A DNA stretch of 64,000 nt from Pigmentiphaga litoralis (GTDB taxonomy: Bacteria > Pseudomonadota > Gammaproteobacteria > Burkholderiales > Burkholderiaceae_B). Position numbers and translations under genes: made by a program. Positions 54,152 to 62,500 of this stretch are shown in pieces (within the stretch, counting starts at the first letter, position 1; every line of letters begins with the position of its first letter). The stretch spans positions 372,001 to 436,000 of the forward strand of contig NZ_BMXQ01000002.1 of assembly GCF_014651835.1 (NCBI RefSeq), given 5' to 3'. The notes below the pieces were generated by a model. That model saw only the letters and a list, made by a program, of their open reading frames with translations, made no database searches and was not told the origin of the DNA.

Positions 54152-55039
54152 TTACGCCCGACGCTTCATGAACCAGCCTGCGGCCGCGCACAACAGCAGG
54201 AACAGGATGCCGGCGATCCACACTGACTGGGTCGCCTGATACGCCAACACAGTGGGCACGCCCACGGCCACCGCAACCAGCCAACCGACCAGCTTGTTCT
54301 CGCGCCTGGCGGGTGGCTCGGACCGGATGGGCGCAGCGGGGGCGTCGGCAACCGGAGCCGCGCGCGCAGTCTCCGCGCGATTCACCCTGGCCGGCTCAGC
54401 CACCTCGGCATCCACCGGCAGCTCCACTGCCGTGACCTCGGGCTCCGGCTCGGCCTGCGTGAAGTCGTGGCCGTGGCCGGTCAGCAGGTGCATGCGGTCA
54501 GGGCGCAGCAGGCCCCGCGTATGGTTGATATCTGCAACGATCGCGTTATCGGGCCCGGCGTCGCCCGACCGCGTCAACGTATCAAAGTCTTCCAGGGCCT
54601 TCTGCAGTTCCGGACCGAATTCCTCGACATCAGGCAGGCCGCTGGTCCGGCAGAGCACGTACGGGCCGTAGTGAAGACGCAGGTGCCGCGCAAAGTTGTC
54701 GACGATGGGGGCAACGTCCGCCCCCAGGCGCGCCACCAGCAAGGGCGCGCGCTGCCCCAATGTCGCGAGCGCCCGTTCCAGCGACGTCACCAGATAGGGA
54801 TACTGCGTGTCGCCATACTCCATCATGTCTTCGCGCGCGTCGCTGTCCAGGTCCTCGTCATCGATCAGCCGCGCCCAGTGCAGGTCCATCGGCGTGAACA
54901 GCGCCATCCACAAGATCGGAATGTGCGCGTTGGCCTCCAGCTCCGGGCCGCCCTCCAGGAAAAACGCCTCCCACTCGCGGCTGCTGCCATCGGGCATGCG
55001 GGGATGGGACGTGGCGTTGAGAAAGACGGGATGGCTCAT
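54152..55039 (-). CDS. Uncharacterised protein with C-terminal membrane anchors
   Basis: A 295-residue protein. Residues ~1-175 form a soluble, acidic, helical domain (WEAFFLEGGPELEANAHIPILW near the start); ~180-245 is an Ala/Glu/Pro-rich linker; ~250-292 contains two hydrophobic helices separated by QATQS, then a basic end (KRRA). The soluble part would face the cytoplasm if the tail is an anchor. I recognise no family. It is divergent from the alpha/beta hydrolase gene at 55221. Confidence 0.65.
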   Translation of the reverse strand: MSHPVFLNATSHPRMPDGSSREWEAFFLEGGPELEANAHIPILWMALFTPMDLHWARLIDDEDLDSDAREDMMEYGDTQYPYLVTSLERALATLGQRAPLLVARLGADVAPIVDNFARHLRLHYGPYVLCRTSGLPDVEEFGPELQKALEDFDTLTRSGDAGPDNAIVADINHTRGLLRPDRMHLLTGHGHDFTQAEPEPEVTAVELPVDAEVAEPARVNRAETARAAPVADAPAAPIRSEPPARRENKLVGWLVAVAVGVPTVLAYQATQSVWIAGILFLLLCAAAGWFMKRRA

Positions 55040-55220
55040 GGCAAAGGTCGGTAAAGGAACAGGTGTTCCTTATACGCTATGCCGACAGGCCCTTGGAACC
55101 CACGGGTGCCTCGGCCGCGCGATATTGCCAGCGCCGGCAAGGCGACCAGGATCGAAACCCCGATGGTACGATTCCCGCGTCCCCCACCCACCGCGCGGGT
55201 CTTTGTCACCCGCCTTGCCC

Positions 55221-56096
55221 GTGTCCCTGCCTGCCCAATTGTCGCCCCCAACCCCCGTCACCGACTTTGCCGAAGCCGCCGCGATCATCGCGCGCCTGGA
55301 ATCCCTGACCACCCGCCACGACGTCCACGCCTTGGGCGAGCATGTCACCTGGCGCAGCCTGGGCAGCGGCACGCCGCTGGTGCTGATCCACGGCGGCCAT
55401 GGCAGCTGGCTGCATTGGGTGCGCAACATCGAAACGCTTGCGCAGCAGCACACCGTGTACGTTCCGGACCTGCCCGGCTATGGCGCATCGGGCCCGATGA
55501 CGGCGTCGCCGGACGACCTTGATCACCTGGTGCGCGTGACCATCGCCAGCCTGGACCAACTGATAGGCGAATCAACACCCCTGCACCTTGCCGGCTTTTC
55601 TTTCGGTGGCCTGGTGGCCTCGCACATCGCCGCGCAACGTGGCCAGGTGCGCAAGCTGGCCTTGCTCGGCTCGGCCGGCCACGGCACGCCTCGGCGCCAG
55701 ACCCTGGCCATGGTGAACTGGCGGCGGTCGACCGACGAGGCGGCCATGCTGGACGACCTGCGCCACAACCTGCAGGCGCTGATGATTCACGATCCGGCGC
55801 AGATCGATGCATTGGCATTGACGGTGCATCGCGATGCCTGCGTGAACACGCATTTCCGGTCCAAGAAACTGTCGCAGTCGGCGTCGGTGCCGGCCGTGCT
55901 GGCGCCGCTGACCGTGCCGATGCGGTGTGTGTGGGGCGAGTTCGATGCGACGGCGCAGGCGGACCTGGCGGGGCCGGTGCTGCAGGACGGGCGCTCGGAA
56001 AGGGCCTGGGACGCCATGCCGGGCGCCGGGCACTGGCTGATGTTCGAACGGCCCGACGCGGTCAATTCCCTGATGCTTGCGTGGTTTACGGATTGA
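55221..56096 (+). CDS. Alpha/beta-fold hydrolase
   Basis: A 291-residue hydrolase. The oxyanion loop LIHGGHGSWLHWVRNIE, the DLPGYGASG strand, the nucleophile elbow GFSFGGLVASH and the late His in GAGHWLMFERPD are all present; the acid is probably the Asp of GEFDATAQ. The start is a GTG at 55221, just upstream of the conserved domain; the frame continues far upstream without a better start. Substrate unknown; family includes C-C hydrolases of aromatic degradation. Confidence 0.82.
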   Translation: MSLPAQLSPPTPVTDFAEAAAIIARLESLTTRHDVHALGEHVTWRSLGSGTPLVLIHGGHGSWLHWVRNIETLAQQHTVYVPDLPGYGASGPMTASPDDLDHLVRVTIASLDQLIGESTPLHLAGFSFGGLVASHIAAQRGQVRKLALLGSAGHGTPRRQTLAMVNWRRSTDEAAMLDDLRHNLQALMIHDPAQIDALALTVHRDACVNTHFRSKKLSQSASVPAVLAPLTVPMRCVWGEFDATAQADLAGPVLQDGRSERAWDAMPGAGHWLMFERPDAVNSLMLAWFTD

Positions 56097-56163
56097 CCCA
56101 TGCGCGAAAAAACGACAGGATTCTCGGTTGCTCGGCCGCAAAGGGCCTGCTAGTATCAATCCC

Positions 56164-56247
56164 ATGAACGCCGCTTCCCGCCATTTTTATTTTTACTTTT
56201 TTGGATTTCCAATGCCGCTGGCGGAGGAAAGGAAGCGTCGTACGTAA
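56164..56247 (+). CDS. Phe/Tyr-rich attenuator leader peptide
   Basis: A 27-codon reading frame, ATG at 56164 to TAA at 56247, with the run HFYFYFFGF at codons 7-15: five Phe and two Tyr in eight consecutive codons. It overlaps RNA segments that form mutually exclusive hairpins ending in a terminator, followed by aroG. Ribosome stalling on the Phe/Tyr codons when charged tRNA is scarce would favour the antiterminator. There is no strong ribosome site before the ATG; a sigma-70-like pair (TTGCTC 56128-56133, TAGTAT 56151-56156) would start transcription almost at the ATG, and TTGACC at 56093 may be an earlier promoter. Confidence 0.85.
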   Translation: MNAASRHFYFYFFGFPMPLAEERKRRT

Positions 56248-56276
56248 CGAATTCCTGCCCCAAAAAAGCCGCCAGC
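56178..56276 (+). promoter_or_regulatory. Attenuator pause and antiterminator segments of aroG leader
   Basis: Segment 1 (CCGCCA, 56178-56183), segment 2 (GCTGGCGG, 56217-56224), segment 3 (CCGCCAGC, 56269-56276) and segment 4 (CTGGCGGC, 56281-56288) are mutually complementary in the pairs 1:2, 2:3 and 3:4. 2:3 (8 bp, perfect) is the antiterminator, which competes with the 3:4 terminator. Segment 1 lies just before the Phe/Tyr run, so a stalled ribosome would mask it. Confidence 0.8.
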
Positions 56277-56295
56277 TACCCTGGCGGCTTTTTTT
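56262..56295 (+). terminator. Attenuator terminator before aroG
   Basis: A6-GCCGCCAG / CTGGCGGC-T7 with a 5-base loop forms a strong intrinsic terminator between the leader peptide stop and the aroG start at 56359. It would prevent aroG expression unless the antiterminator forms. Confidence 0.92.
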
Positions 56296-56358
56296 ATGCG
56301 CCGCCAGATCGCACACCCCCTTCAAAACAAGATCCGCCGCCCCTCCAGGAGAACACCC

Positions 56359-57432
56359 GTGTCGCACAATACCGATGACTTGCGCATTCGTGAAGTCAAG
56401 GAACTCGCTCCCCCCTCGCACCTGATGCGCGAGTTGCCGTGCAGCACCGACGTCGCCACCACGGTGTACAACGCCCGTCAGGCGTCGCACCGCATCCTGC
56501 ACGGCATGGACGACCGGCTGATCGTGGTGATTGGCCCCTGCTCGATCCACGACACCCAGGCCGCGCTTGATTACGCCAGGCGTCTGAAGGTCCAGCGCGA
56601 CCTGTATGAAGGCGAACTCGAAATCATCATGCGGGTGTATTTCGAAAAGCCGCGCACCACGGTGGGCTGGAAGGGGCTGATCAACGATCCGGATCTGGAT
56701 GGCAGCTTCGCCATCAACCGCGGCCTGCGCACGGCGCGCCAGGTGCTGCTCGAAATCAATGAGCTGGGACTATCGGCAGGGTGCGAATACCTGGACATGA
56801 TCACGCCGCAGTACATTGCCGACCTGGTGGCGTGGGGCGCGATTGGCGCACGCACGACCGAGAGCCAGGTGCATCGCGAACTGGCATCGGGACTGTCGTG
56901 CCCGGTGGGCTTCAAGAACGGCACCGACGGCAACGTCAAGATTGCCGTCGACGCCATCAAGGCCGCCTCGCAGCCGCATCATTTCCTGTCGGTCACCAAG
57001 GGCGGCGTGTCGGCCATCGTGTCGACCAATGGCAATGAAGACTGCCACCTCATTTTGCGCGGCGGCAAGGCGCCGAACTTCGACGCCGCCAGTGTCGAAG
57101 CCGCGTCCATGGACATGGCCAAGGCCGGTCTGGCGCCGCGCATCATGATCGATGCCAGCCATGCCAACAGCAGCAAGAAACCGGAAAACCAGCCGCAGGT
57201 GATCGACGACGTCGCGCGCCAGATGGAAGCTGGCGACACCCGCATCGTGGGCGTGATGGTGGAAAGCCACCTGGTGGCAGGTCGCCAGGACCTGATCCCG
57301 GGCCAGCCGCTGATGTATGGCCAGAGCATTACCGACGGCTGCATCGACTGGGACAGTTCGGTGCAGGTGCTGCAACGCCTGTCGCAAGCAGTCAAGGCGC
57401 GCCGGCTGGCCGTGGGTCAGTCCGGCAAATAG
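56359..57432 (+). CDS. aroG: 3-deoxy-D-arabino-heptulosonate 7-phosphate (DAHP) synthase, type I
   Basis: A 357-residue enzyme for the first step of aromatic amino acid synthesis, condensing phosphoenolpyruvate and erythrose 4-phosphate. The start is a GTG at 56359 with AGGAG seven bases upstream. Key motifs are GPCSIHD, GARTTESQVHRELASG, PVGFKNGTDG, and the metal and substrate segments of the C-terminal half (DASHANSSKKPENQ, GVMVESHLVAG). The central region matches E. coli AroG (Phe-sensitive) more closely than AroF. Regulation by Phe/Tyr attenuation is shown by the leader. Confidence 0.95.
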   Translation: MSHNTDDLRIREVKELAPPSHLMRELPCSTDVATTVYNARQASHRILHGMDDRLIVVIGPCSIHDTQAALDYARRLKVQRDLYEGELEIIMRVYFEKPRTTVGWKGLINDPDLDGSFAINRGLRTARQVLLEINELGLSAGCEYLDMITPQYIADLVAWGAIGARTTESQVHRELASGLSCPVGFKNGTDGNVKIAVDAIKAASQPHHFLSVTKGGVSAIVSTNGNEDCHLILRGGKAPNFDAASVEAASMDMAKAGLAPRIMIDASHANSSKKPENQPQVIDDVARQMEAGDTRIVGVMVESHLVAGRQDLIPGQPLMYGQSITDGCIDWDSSVQVLQRLSQAVKARRLAVGQSGK

Positions 57433-57451
57433 TCAGCCCACGCCGACCGGG

Positions 57452-58024
57452 TCAGTCCTGCTCGGCGGCGGCACGCGCGTTGCGTTCCGACCGCCACAGC
57501 ACATCGTTGCCGCCGTTCATCCGGTTCAGGGTGCGCGCCAGCACGAACATCAGGTCCGACAGGCGGTTCAGGTAGTGACGCAGGGTGTCGTTGATGGGCT
57601 CGTTGGCCTCCAGCGATACCACGCTGCGTTCAGCACGCCGGCACACGGTGCGCGCCACGTGGGCCATGGCCGCCGCGCGTGAACCGCCGGGCAGGATGAA
57701 TTCACGCAAGGCCGGCAGCGGCGCGTTGTAACGCGCCAGCCATTCGTCCAGACGCACCACCTGCTCGGGCTTGAGCAGCGTGAACCCCGGAATGCTGAGC
57801 TCGCCGCCCAGATCGAACAGGTCGTGCTGGATGTCGAACAGATCGCGCGCCACGTCGTCGGGCAGGTCTTCGGTCAACAGCAGGCCGATTGTGCTGTTGA
57901 GTTCGTCGACATCTCCCATGGCCTGTACGCGCAGGGCGTCCTTGACGGTGCGCGACCCGTCGCCAAGTCCGGTCGTGCCGTCGTCGCCCGTGCGTGTGGC
58001 GATGGCGGAGAGTCGGTTACCCAT
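57452..58024 (-). CDS. Cob(I)alamin adenosyltransferase (PduO type)
   Basis: A 190-residue PduO-type ATP:corrinoid adenosyltransferase that makes adenosylcobalamin. ATRTGDDGTTGLGDGSR is the ATP-binding N-terminal motif, and AHVARTVCRRAERSVV and LNRLSDLMFVLARTLN are the helical active-site motifs. The ATG at 58024 starts MGNRLSAI. It is a single gene convergent with aroG. Confidence 0.93.
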   Translation of the reverse strand: MGNRLSAIATRTGDDGTTGLGDGSRTVKDALRVQAMGDVDELNSTIGLLLTEDLPDDVARDLFDIQHDLFDLGGELSIPGFTLLKPEQVVRLDEWLARYNAPLPALREFILPGGSRAAAMAHVARTVCRRAERSVVSLEANEPINDTLRHYLNRLSDLMFVLARTLNRMNGGNDVLWRSERNARAAAEQD

Positions 58025-58310
58025 GCAGTACTCCAATCAGATGGCGCGTCCAACGCGCAAGCAGCGATTTTGGCACTGTTTGCCGATGCAACGGTTACCG
58101 GTTGTTGGGACGACCATGAATCGGCCGCCAGCCAATCGGAAGATGCCGCCTATCACCGCTTGGAACGGCGCTCATCGTTAACCCAGGGCCATCGGCCCGT
58201 GGCCTGCGTCCTGTCACGTTTTGTGGCGCACACGCCGCAAATCCTGCGGGTTTATCCGCTGTGCGTTCCAGGGCGCGCAAGCTATCTTCAAGGGGTCATG
58301 GAGATTGCGG
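58025..58310. other. Divergent gap between the adenosyltransferase and glcD genes
   Basis: 286 bases. I see no gene, no convincing promoter pair and no strong hairpin. It presumably holds both promoters. Confidence 0.4.
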
Positions 58311-59807
58311 ATGAACGCCCCTTTGGACGTTGGGCATACCCTGGGCATAGCCGCCCGTCAGGCAGAAGTCGTGGAAGCGTTGCGGCGGGTCGTTCCCCCG
58401 CATTGCGTGCTCTACCGCGAAGAGCAGACACGCCCCTACGAATGTGATGGCCTTGCGCTGTTCCGGCAGTTGCCGATGGTGGTCGTCCTGCCCGAAACCG
58501 AAGCGCAAGTGCAAGACGTCTTGCGTCTGTGCAAACGGCTGGCCGTGCCCGTCGTGGCGCGCGGTGCGGGCACCGGGCTGTCGGGCGGGTCGATGCCGCA
58601 TGCCGAAGGCGTGCTGCTCGGTCTGGCCAAGTTCAATCGCATCAAACGGATCGACCCCACGGCACGGCTGGCGGTGGTCGAACCTGGCGTGCGCAACATT
58701 GCCATTTCCGAAGCGGCCGCGCCCCACAAGCTCTATTACGCGCCCGACCCATCAAGCCAGATCGCCTGCACCATTGGCGGCAACGTGGCCGAGAACTCGG
58801 GCGGCGTGCACTGCCTCAAATACGGTCTGACTGTTCATAACGTGATGGCGGTCCGTGTCGTCACCATCGATGGCGACGTGGTCCAATTCGGATCCGAAGC
58901 GCTCGATGCGCCCGGCCTGGATCTGCTGTCCGTGTTCATCGGGTCCGAAGGCATGCTGGGTGTCGTGACCGAAGTGACCGTCAAGCTCGTGCCCAAGCCT
59001 GCACTGGCGCAAGTGATCATGGCCAGCTTTCCCACGGTCGAAGCCGCCGGCGATGCGGTCGCCAACATCATCGGGGCCGGCATCATTCCGGCAGGCCTGG
59101 AGATGATGGACAAGCGCGCGACCGGCATGGTGGAACCCTTCGTGCAGGCGGGCTATGACCTGGACGCGGCCAGCATTCTGCTGTGCGAATCCGATGGCAC
59201 GCCTGAAGAAGTCGCGCACGAAATCGCCCACATGATTGCGGTTTTCGAAGGCAGTGGCGCAACGCGCATCCAGGTGTCGCGCAACGAGACCGAACGCCTG
59301 CTGTTCTGGGCGGGCCGCAAGAACGCCTTTCCGGCCGCCGGCCGCATCTCGCCCGACTACTATTGCATGGACGGCACCATTCCGCGACGTCACCTGAGCC
59401 GGGTGCTGTCGGCGATCGAAGCGATGGAAGAAAAATATGCCTTGCGCTGCGCCAACGTGTTTCACGCGGGCGACGGCAATCTGCATCCGCTGATCCTGTT
59501 CGATGCGAACGATCCGGACGAGGTCCAGCGCGCCGAGCAGTTCGGCGCCGAGATCCTCGAGCTGTGCGTGGAAGTCGGTGGCACGGTTACCGGCGAGCAT
59601 GGCGTCGGCATGGAAAAGATCAACCAGATGTGCGTCCAGTTCGCGCGTGAAGAACTCGATGTCTTCTTTTCGGTAAAGCATGCCTTCGACGCCAGCGGGC
59701 TGCTCAATCCGGGCAAGGCCATTCCCACCCTGGCGCGTTGCAACGAGTACGGCCGCAGTCACACCCATTCCGCAAACGTCCGGTTTCCCGAGATCCCGCG
59801 TTTCTGA
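58311..59807 (+). CDS. glcD: Glycolate oxidase FAD-linked subunit
   Basis: A 498-residue FAD-binding oxidase subunit that oxidises glycolate (or D-lactate) to the 2-keto acid. It has the FAD-binding-4 domain (VARGAGTGLSGG; the TIGGNVAENSGG segment; IGSEGMLGVVTEVTVK) and the FAD-oxidase C-terminal domain with NVFHAGDGNLHPL and TGEHGVGMEK. The ATG at 58311 starts MNAPLDVGHT; AGGGG precedes it by about 20 bases and AGATTGCGG is nearer. glcE and glcF follow. Confidence 0.94.
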   Translation: MNAPLDVGHTLGIAARQAEVVEALRRVVPPHCVLYREEQTRPYECDGLALFRQLPMVVVLPETEAQVQDVLRLCKRLAVPVVARGAGTGLSGGSMPHAEGVLLGLAKFNRIKRIDPTARLAVVEPGVRNIAISEAAAPHKLYYAPDPSSQIACTIGGNVAENSGGVHCLKYGLTVHNVMAVRVVTIDGDVVQFGSEALDAPGLDLLSVFIGSEGMLGVVTEVTVKLVPKPALAQVIMASFPTVEAAGDAVANIIGAGIIPAGLEMMDKRATGMVEPFVQAGYDLDAASILLCESDGTPEEVAHEIAHMIAVFEGSGATRIQVSRNETERLLFWAGRKNAFPAAGRISPDYYCMDGTIPRRHLSRVLSAIEAMEEKYALRCANVFHAGDGNLHPLILFDANDPDEVQRAEQFGAEILELCVEVGGTVTGEHGVGMEKINQMCVQFAREELDVFFSVKHAFDASGLLNPGKAIPTLARCNEYGRSHTHSANVRFPEIPRF

Positions 59808-59870
59808 ATCTTTCGTCTACTGCAGCGTGCCGGTGCGTGGGCGCTGCTTTCTTTTTGGCCACGCGTTGCT

Positions 59871-60956
59871 ATGGATGTCTTGTTATCGGATGTGCGGGCA
59901 AGGGTGATCCTTGCGAATGCGGCAAGCAAGCCGCTGACGATCCGCGGGGGCGGCACGAAGTCCTTCTACGGCAATCCGCCGCCCAGGGGGGCCAGCGTGC
60001 TGGACATGTCCAGCTATGCCGGCATCATCAGCTACGAGCCCACTGAACTGGTCATTACCGCGCGTGCAGGCACGCGGCTTGCCGACCTCGAAGCCGAACT
60101 GGCCAGCCGCCATCAGATGCTGGCGTTCGAACCCCCGCATTTCGCGGTGGGCGCCACGCTGGGGGGGTGTGTTGCGGCGGCGCTGGCCGGACCGCGGCGG
60201 GCCACCTCGGGCGGCGTGCGGGACTACGTGCTTGGTGTAAGGATGATGGATGCACAGGGCAGGGTGCTGCGCTTTGGCGGCGAGGTCATCAAGAACGTGG
60301 CGGGCTACGACGTGTCGCGCTTGCTGACCGGATCGCTCGGCACCTTGGGGATCCTGCTTGATGTGTCGCTGAAGGTGCTGCCGCGGCCGGCGATCGAAAC
60401 GACCTTGTGTCTGCCGATGACCGAGTCCCAGGCCCTGCACGCCATGAACCAATGGGCCGGGCAGCCCGTGCCCATCAGCGCCACGGCATGGGTGGGAGAA
60501 GGCACTGAAGGGGGCACGTTGCACGTGCGGCTGTCGGGTTCGACCGCGGCGGTCACGGCGGCGCGGGCCCGGATCGGCGGCGATGTGATGGATGATGGCG
60601 ACGTGCTGTGGCGGTCCTTGCGGGACCATCGCCATCCGTTCCTGACGGCCTGTCCGCTGTGGCGCGTGTCGGTACCGTCGACGACACCTGCCCTGAACCT
60701 CGGGCCGACGTTGATCGAATGGGGTGGGGCGCAGCGATGGCTGACCGGCCCGCATCTGGCCCGGCCGCTGCGCGCGCAGGCGCGCGACCTGGGCGGGCAT
60801 GTGACGCTGTTTCGCGCGGCGTCGGAAGCGCAAGCGCAGGAAGTGGGCGTGTTCCAGCCGCTGACGGCGGGCCTGGCGGCGATCCACCATCGCCTGAAAA
60901 ACGAATTCGATCCCTCGGGGGTGTTCAACCCGGGGCGGATGTATCCCGGCCTGTAG
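59871..60956 (+). CDS. glcE: Glycolate oxidase subunit GlcE
   Basis: A 361-residue FAD-binding subunit. It has the FAD-binding motif TIRGGGTKSFYGNP and GGEVIKNVAGYDVSRLLTGS, typical of GlcE. It lacks the full C-terminal oxidase domain of GlcD. The product pairs with GlcD and GlcF in the membrane-linked complex. It lies 63 bases after glcD. Confidence 0.93.
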   Translation: MDVLLSDVRARVILANAASKPLTIRGGGTKSFYGNPPPRGASVLDMSSYAGIISYEPTELVITARAGTRLADLEAELASRHQMLAFEPPHFAVGATLGGCVAAALAGPRRATSGGVRDYVLGVRMMDAQGRVLRFGGEVIKNVAGYDVSRLLTGSLGTLGILLDVSLKVLPRPAIETTLCLPMTESQALHAMNQWAGQPVPISATAWVGEGTEGGTLHVRLSGSTAAVTAARARIGGDVMDDGDVLWRSLRDHRHPFLTACPLWRVSVPSTTPALNLGPTLIEWGGAQRWLTGPHLARPLRAQARDLGGHVTLFRAASEAQAQEVGVFQPLTAGLAAIHHRLKNEFDPSGVFNPGRMYPGL

Positions 60957-60977
60957 GCCGAAGGCGTACCCACTGTC

Positions 60978-62219
60978 ATGCAGACCCAGCTTGCCGAATC
61001 CCTGAAAGACACCGCCGACGGCCAGGAAGCCGACGCGATCCTGCGCAAGTGCGTCCATTGCGGCTTCTGCACGGCCACCTGCCCGACCTACCAGGTCACG
61101 GGCAATGAACTCGACAGTCCGCGCGGGCGCATCTACCTGATCAAGCAGATGCTGGAAGGCGAGCCCGTCACTGCCGAAACGCAAGGCCATCTGGACAGTT
61201 GCCTGACCTGCCGCAATTGCGAATCGACCTGCCCGTCGGGCGTGCAGTACGGCCATCTGGTCGACATCGGTCGCAAGATCGTCAATGAACGCGTGCCCCG
61301 CTCGCGTACCGATCGGTTCAAACGCGCCGTGCTCAAAGAGGTGATCGGATCGCCTGCGTTCAACCTGGCGATGCAGGCCGGGCAGGCGTTGCGGCCCATG
61401 CTGCCGGCGGTGCTCGCCGCCAAGGTGCCGACGCGGCGCCCTGCAGGCAATGTCCGCGTGGCCAGACATGCCAGCAACGTGCTCATGCTGGCCGGCTGCG
61501 TGCAGCCCGCCATGATCCCGGCTATCGACGCCGCGACCATCCGGGTGCTCGACGCCATCGGGCTGGGCGTGCGGGTGGCGGCGGGATCGGGCTGTTGCGG
61601 CGCGGTGCGTTTCCACCTGGACGACCAGGAGGGCGCCCGGACGCAGATGCGCGCGAACATCGACGCATGGTGGCCCGATATCGAGGCGGGCACCATCGAC
61701 GCGATCGTCATGAATGCATCGGGCTGCGGCGCCATGGTGCGCGAGTATGCGCATCACCTGCGTCACGACCCGGTCTATTCGGGCAAGGCGATCCGGGTGT
61801 CGGACATGGTTCGCGACATCGCCGAGATCCTTGCCCCCCACGCCGAGGCTCTGCGCCCGCGCGTGACGGCAGGCCTGCCGGCCGGATCGACCGGGCGGGT
61901 GGCTTTTCATCCGCCGTGCACCCTGCAGCACTGGCAGCGCCTGCGGCCTGTCACTGAAAAGCTGCTGGTCGACCTGGGCCTGACCTTGCAGCCGTTTGCC
62001 GACAGCCACCTCTGCTGCGGGTCGGCCGGGACGTATTCGGTGTTGCAGCCAGCCATGGCGGGCGAACTGCGGCGCAGAAAGCTCGACGCCATCGAGGCCG
62101 GCGATCCCGAGATGATCCTGTCATCCAATATCGGTTGCCTGACCCACCTCCAGGGCGGCACGAAGATTCCGGTGCGGCACTGGGTCGAACTGGTGGACAC
62201 CGCGTTGGCCGCGGGCTAA
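60978..62219 (+). CDS. glcF: Glycolate oxidase iron-sulfur subunit
   Basis: A 413-residue protein with two [4Fe-4S] clusters: C25-x2-C28-x2-C31-x3-C35 (CVHCGFCTATC) and C75-x2-C78-x2-C81-x3-C85 (CLTCRNCESTC), and two CCG domains (GSGCCGAVRFH, SHLCCGSAGTYS). It passes electrons from GlcDE to the quinone pool. It follows glcE after 21 bases. No glcC regulator is in the window. Confidence 0.95.
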   Translation: MQTQLAESLKDTADGQEADAILRKCVHCGFCTATCPTYQVTGNELDSPRGRIYLIKQMLEGEPVTAETQGHLDSCLTCRNCESTCPSGVQYGHLVDIGRKIVNERVPRSRTDRFKRAVLKEVIGSPAFNLAMQAGQALRPMLPAVLAAKVPTRRPAGNVRVARHASNVLMLAGCVQPAMIPAIDAATIRVLDAIGLGVRVAAGSGCCGAVRFHLDDQEGARTQMRANIDAWWPDIEAGTIDAIVMNASGCGAMVREYAHHLRHDPVYSGKAIRVSDMVRDIAEILAPHAEALRPRVTAGLPAGSTGRVAFHPPCTLQHWQRLRPVTEKLLVDLGLTLQPFADSHLCCGSAGTYSVLQPAMAGELRRRKLDAIEAGDPEMILSSNIGCLTHLQGGTKIPVRHWVELVDTALAAG

Positions 62220-62460
62220 CTCCGGGCTGACTCCACGGGCCAAGTCCGAGCGCAATTCAACCGCGCCGTTCCGATTTCACACCATGATGCGCCCCCGGGC
62301 GCATTTCCTGCTGAGCCAACGTAGTACCTGGGCAGGCACTGGCGCCGCAGCTTGTTTTGCCGCCAGCCGCACCCACGTAGATCAGGCGCAAAAGCAGCAA
62401 CACAGCGCATGTTTTCAACAAGAGCACCGCGGATCTGGCTTTGCCAGTCCGCCAGTGCTG

Positions 62461-62493
62461 CCCCTGGGGGAGGCGCGCAGCGCCCCGGGGGGG
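62461..62493 (+). repeat. GC hairpin next to the exonuclease ribosome binding site
   Basis: In the 281-base gap after glcF, a run of C4-T-G5-AGGCGC-GCA-GCGCC-CCG7 has a central perfect stem (GGCGC/GCGCC, 62472-62476 and 62480-62484) and complementary C and G runs outside. It abuts the GGAG of the next gene. Such C-rich/G-rich palindromes recur in Burkholderiales intergenic DNA, so it may be a dispersed repeat. The rest of the gap shows no gene. Confidence 0.4.
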
Positions 62494-62500
62494 AGAGTTC

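Noticed and set aside
59883-62009. 708-residue minus-strand frame
   Set aside because: Antisense to glcE and glcF, which carry intact FAD and Fe-S motifs.
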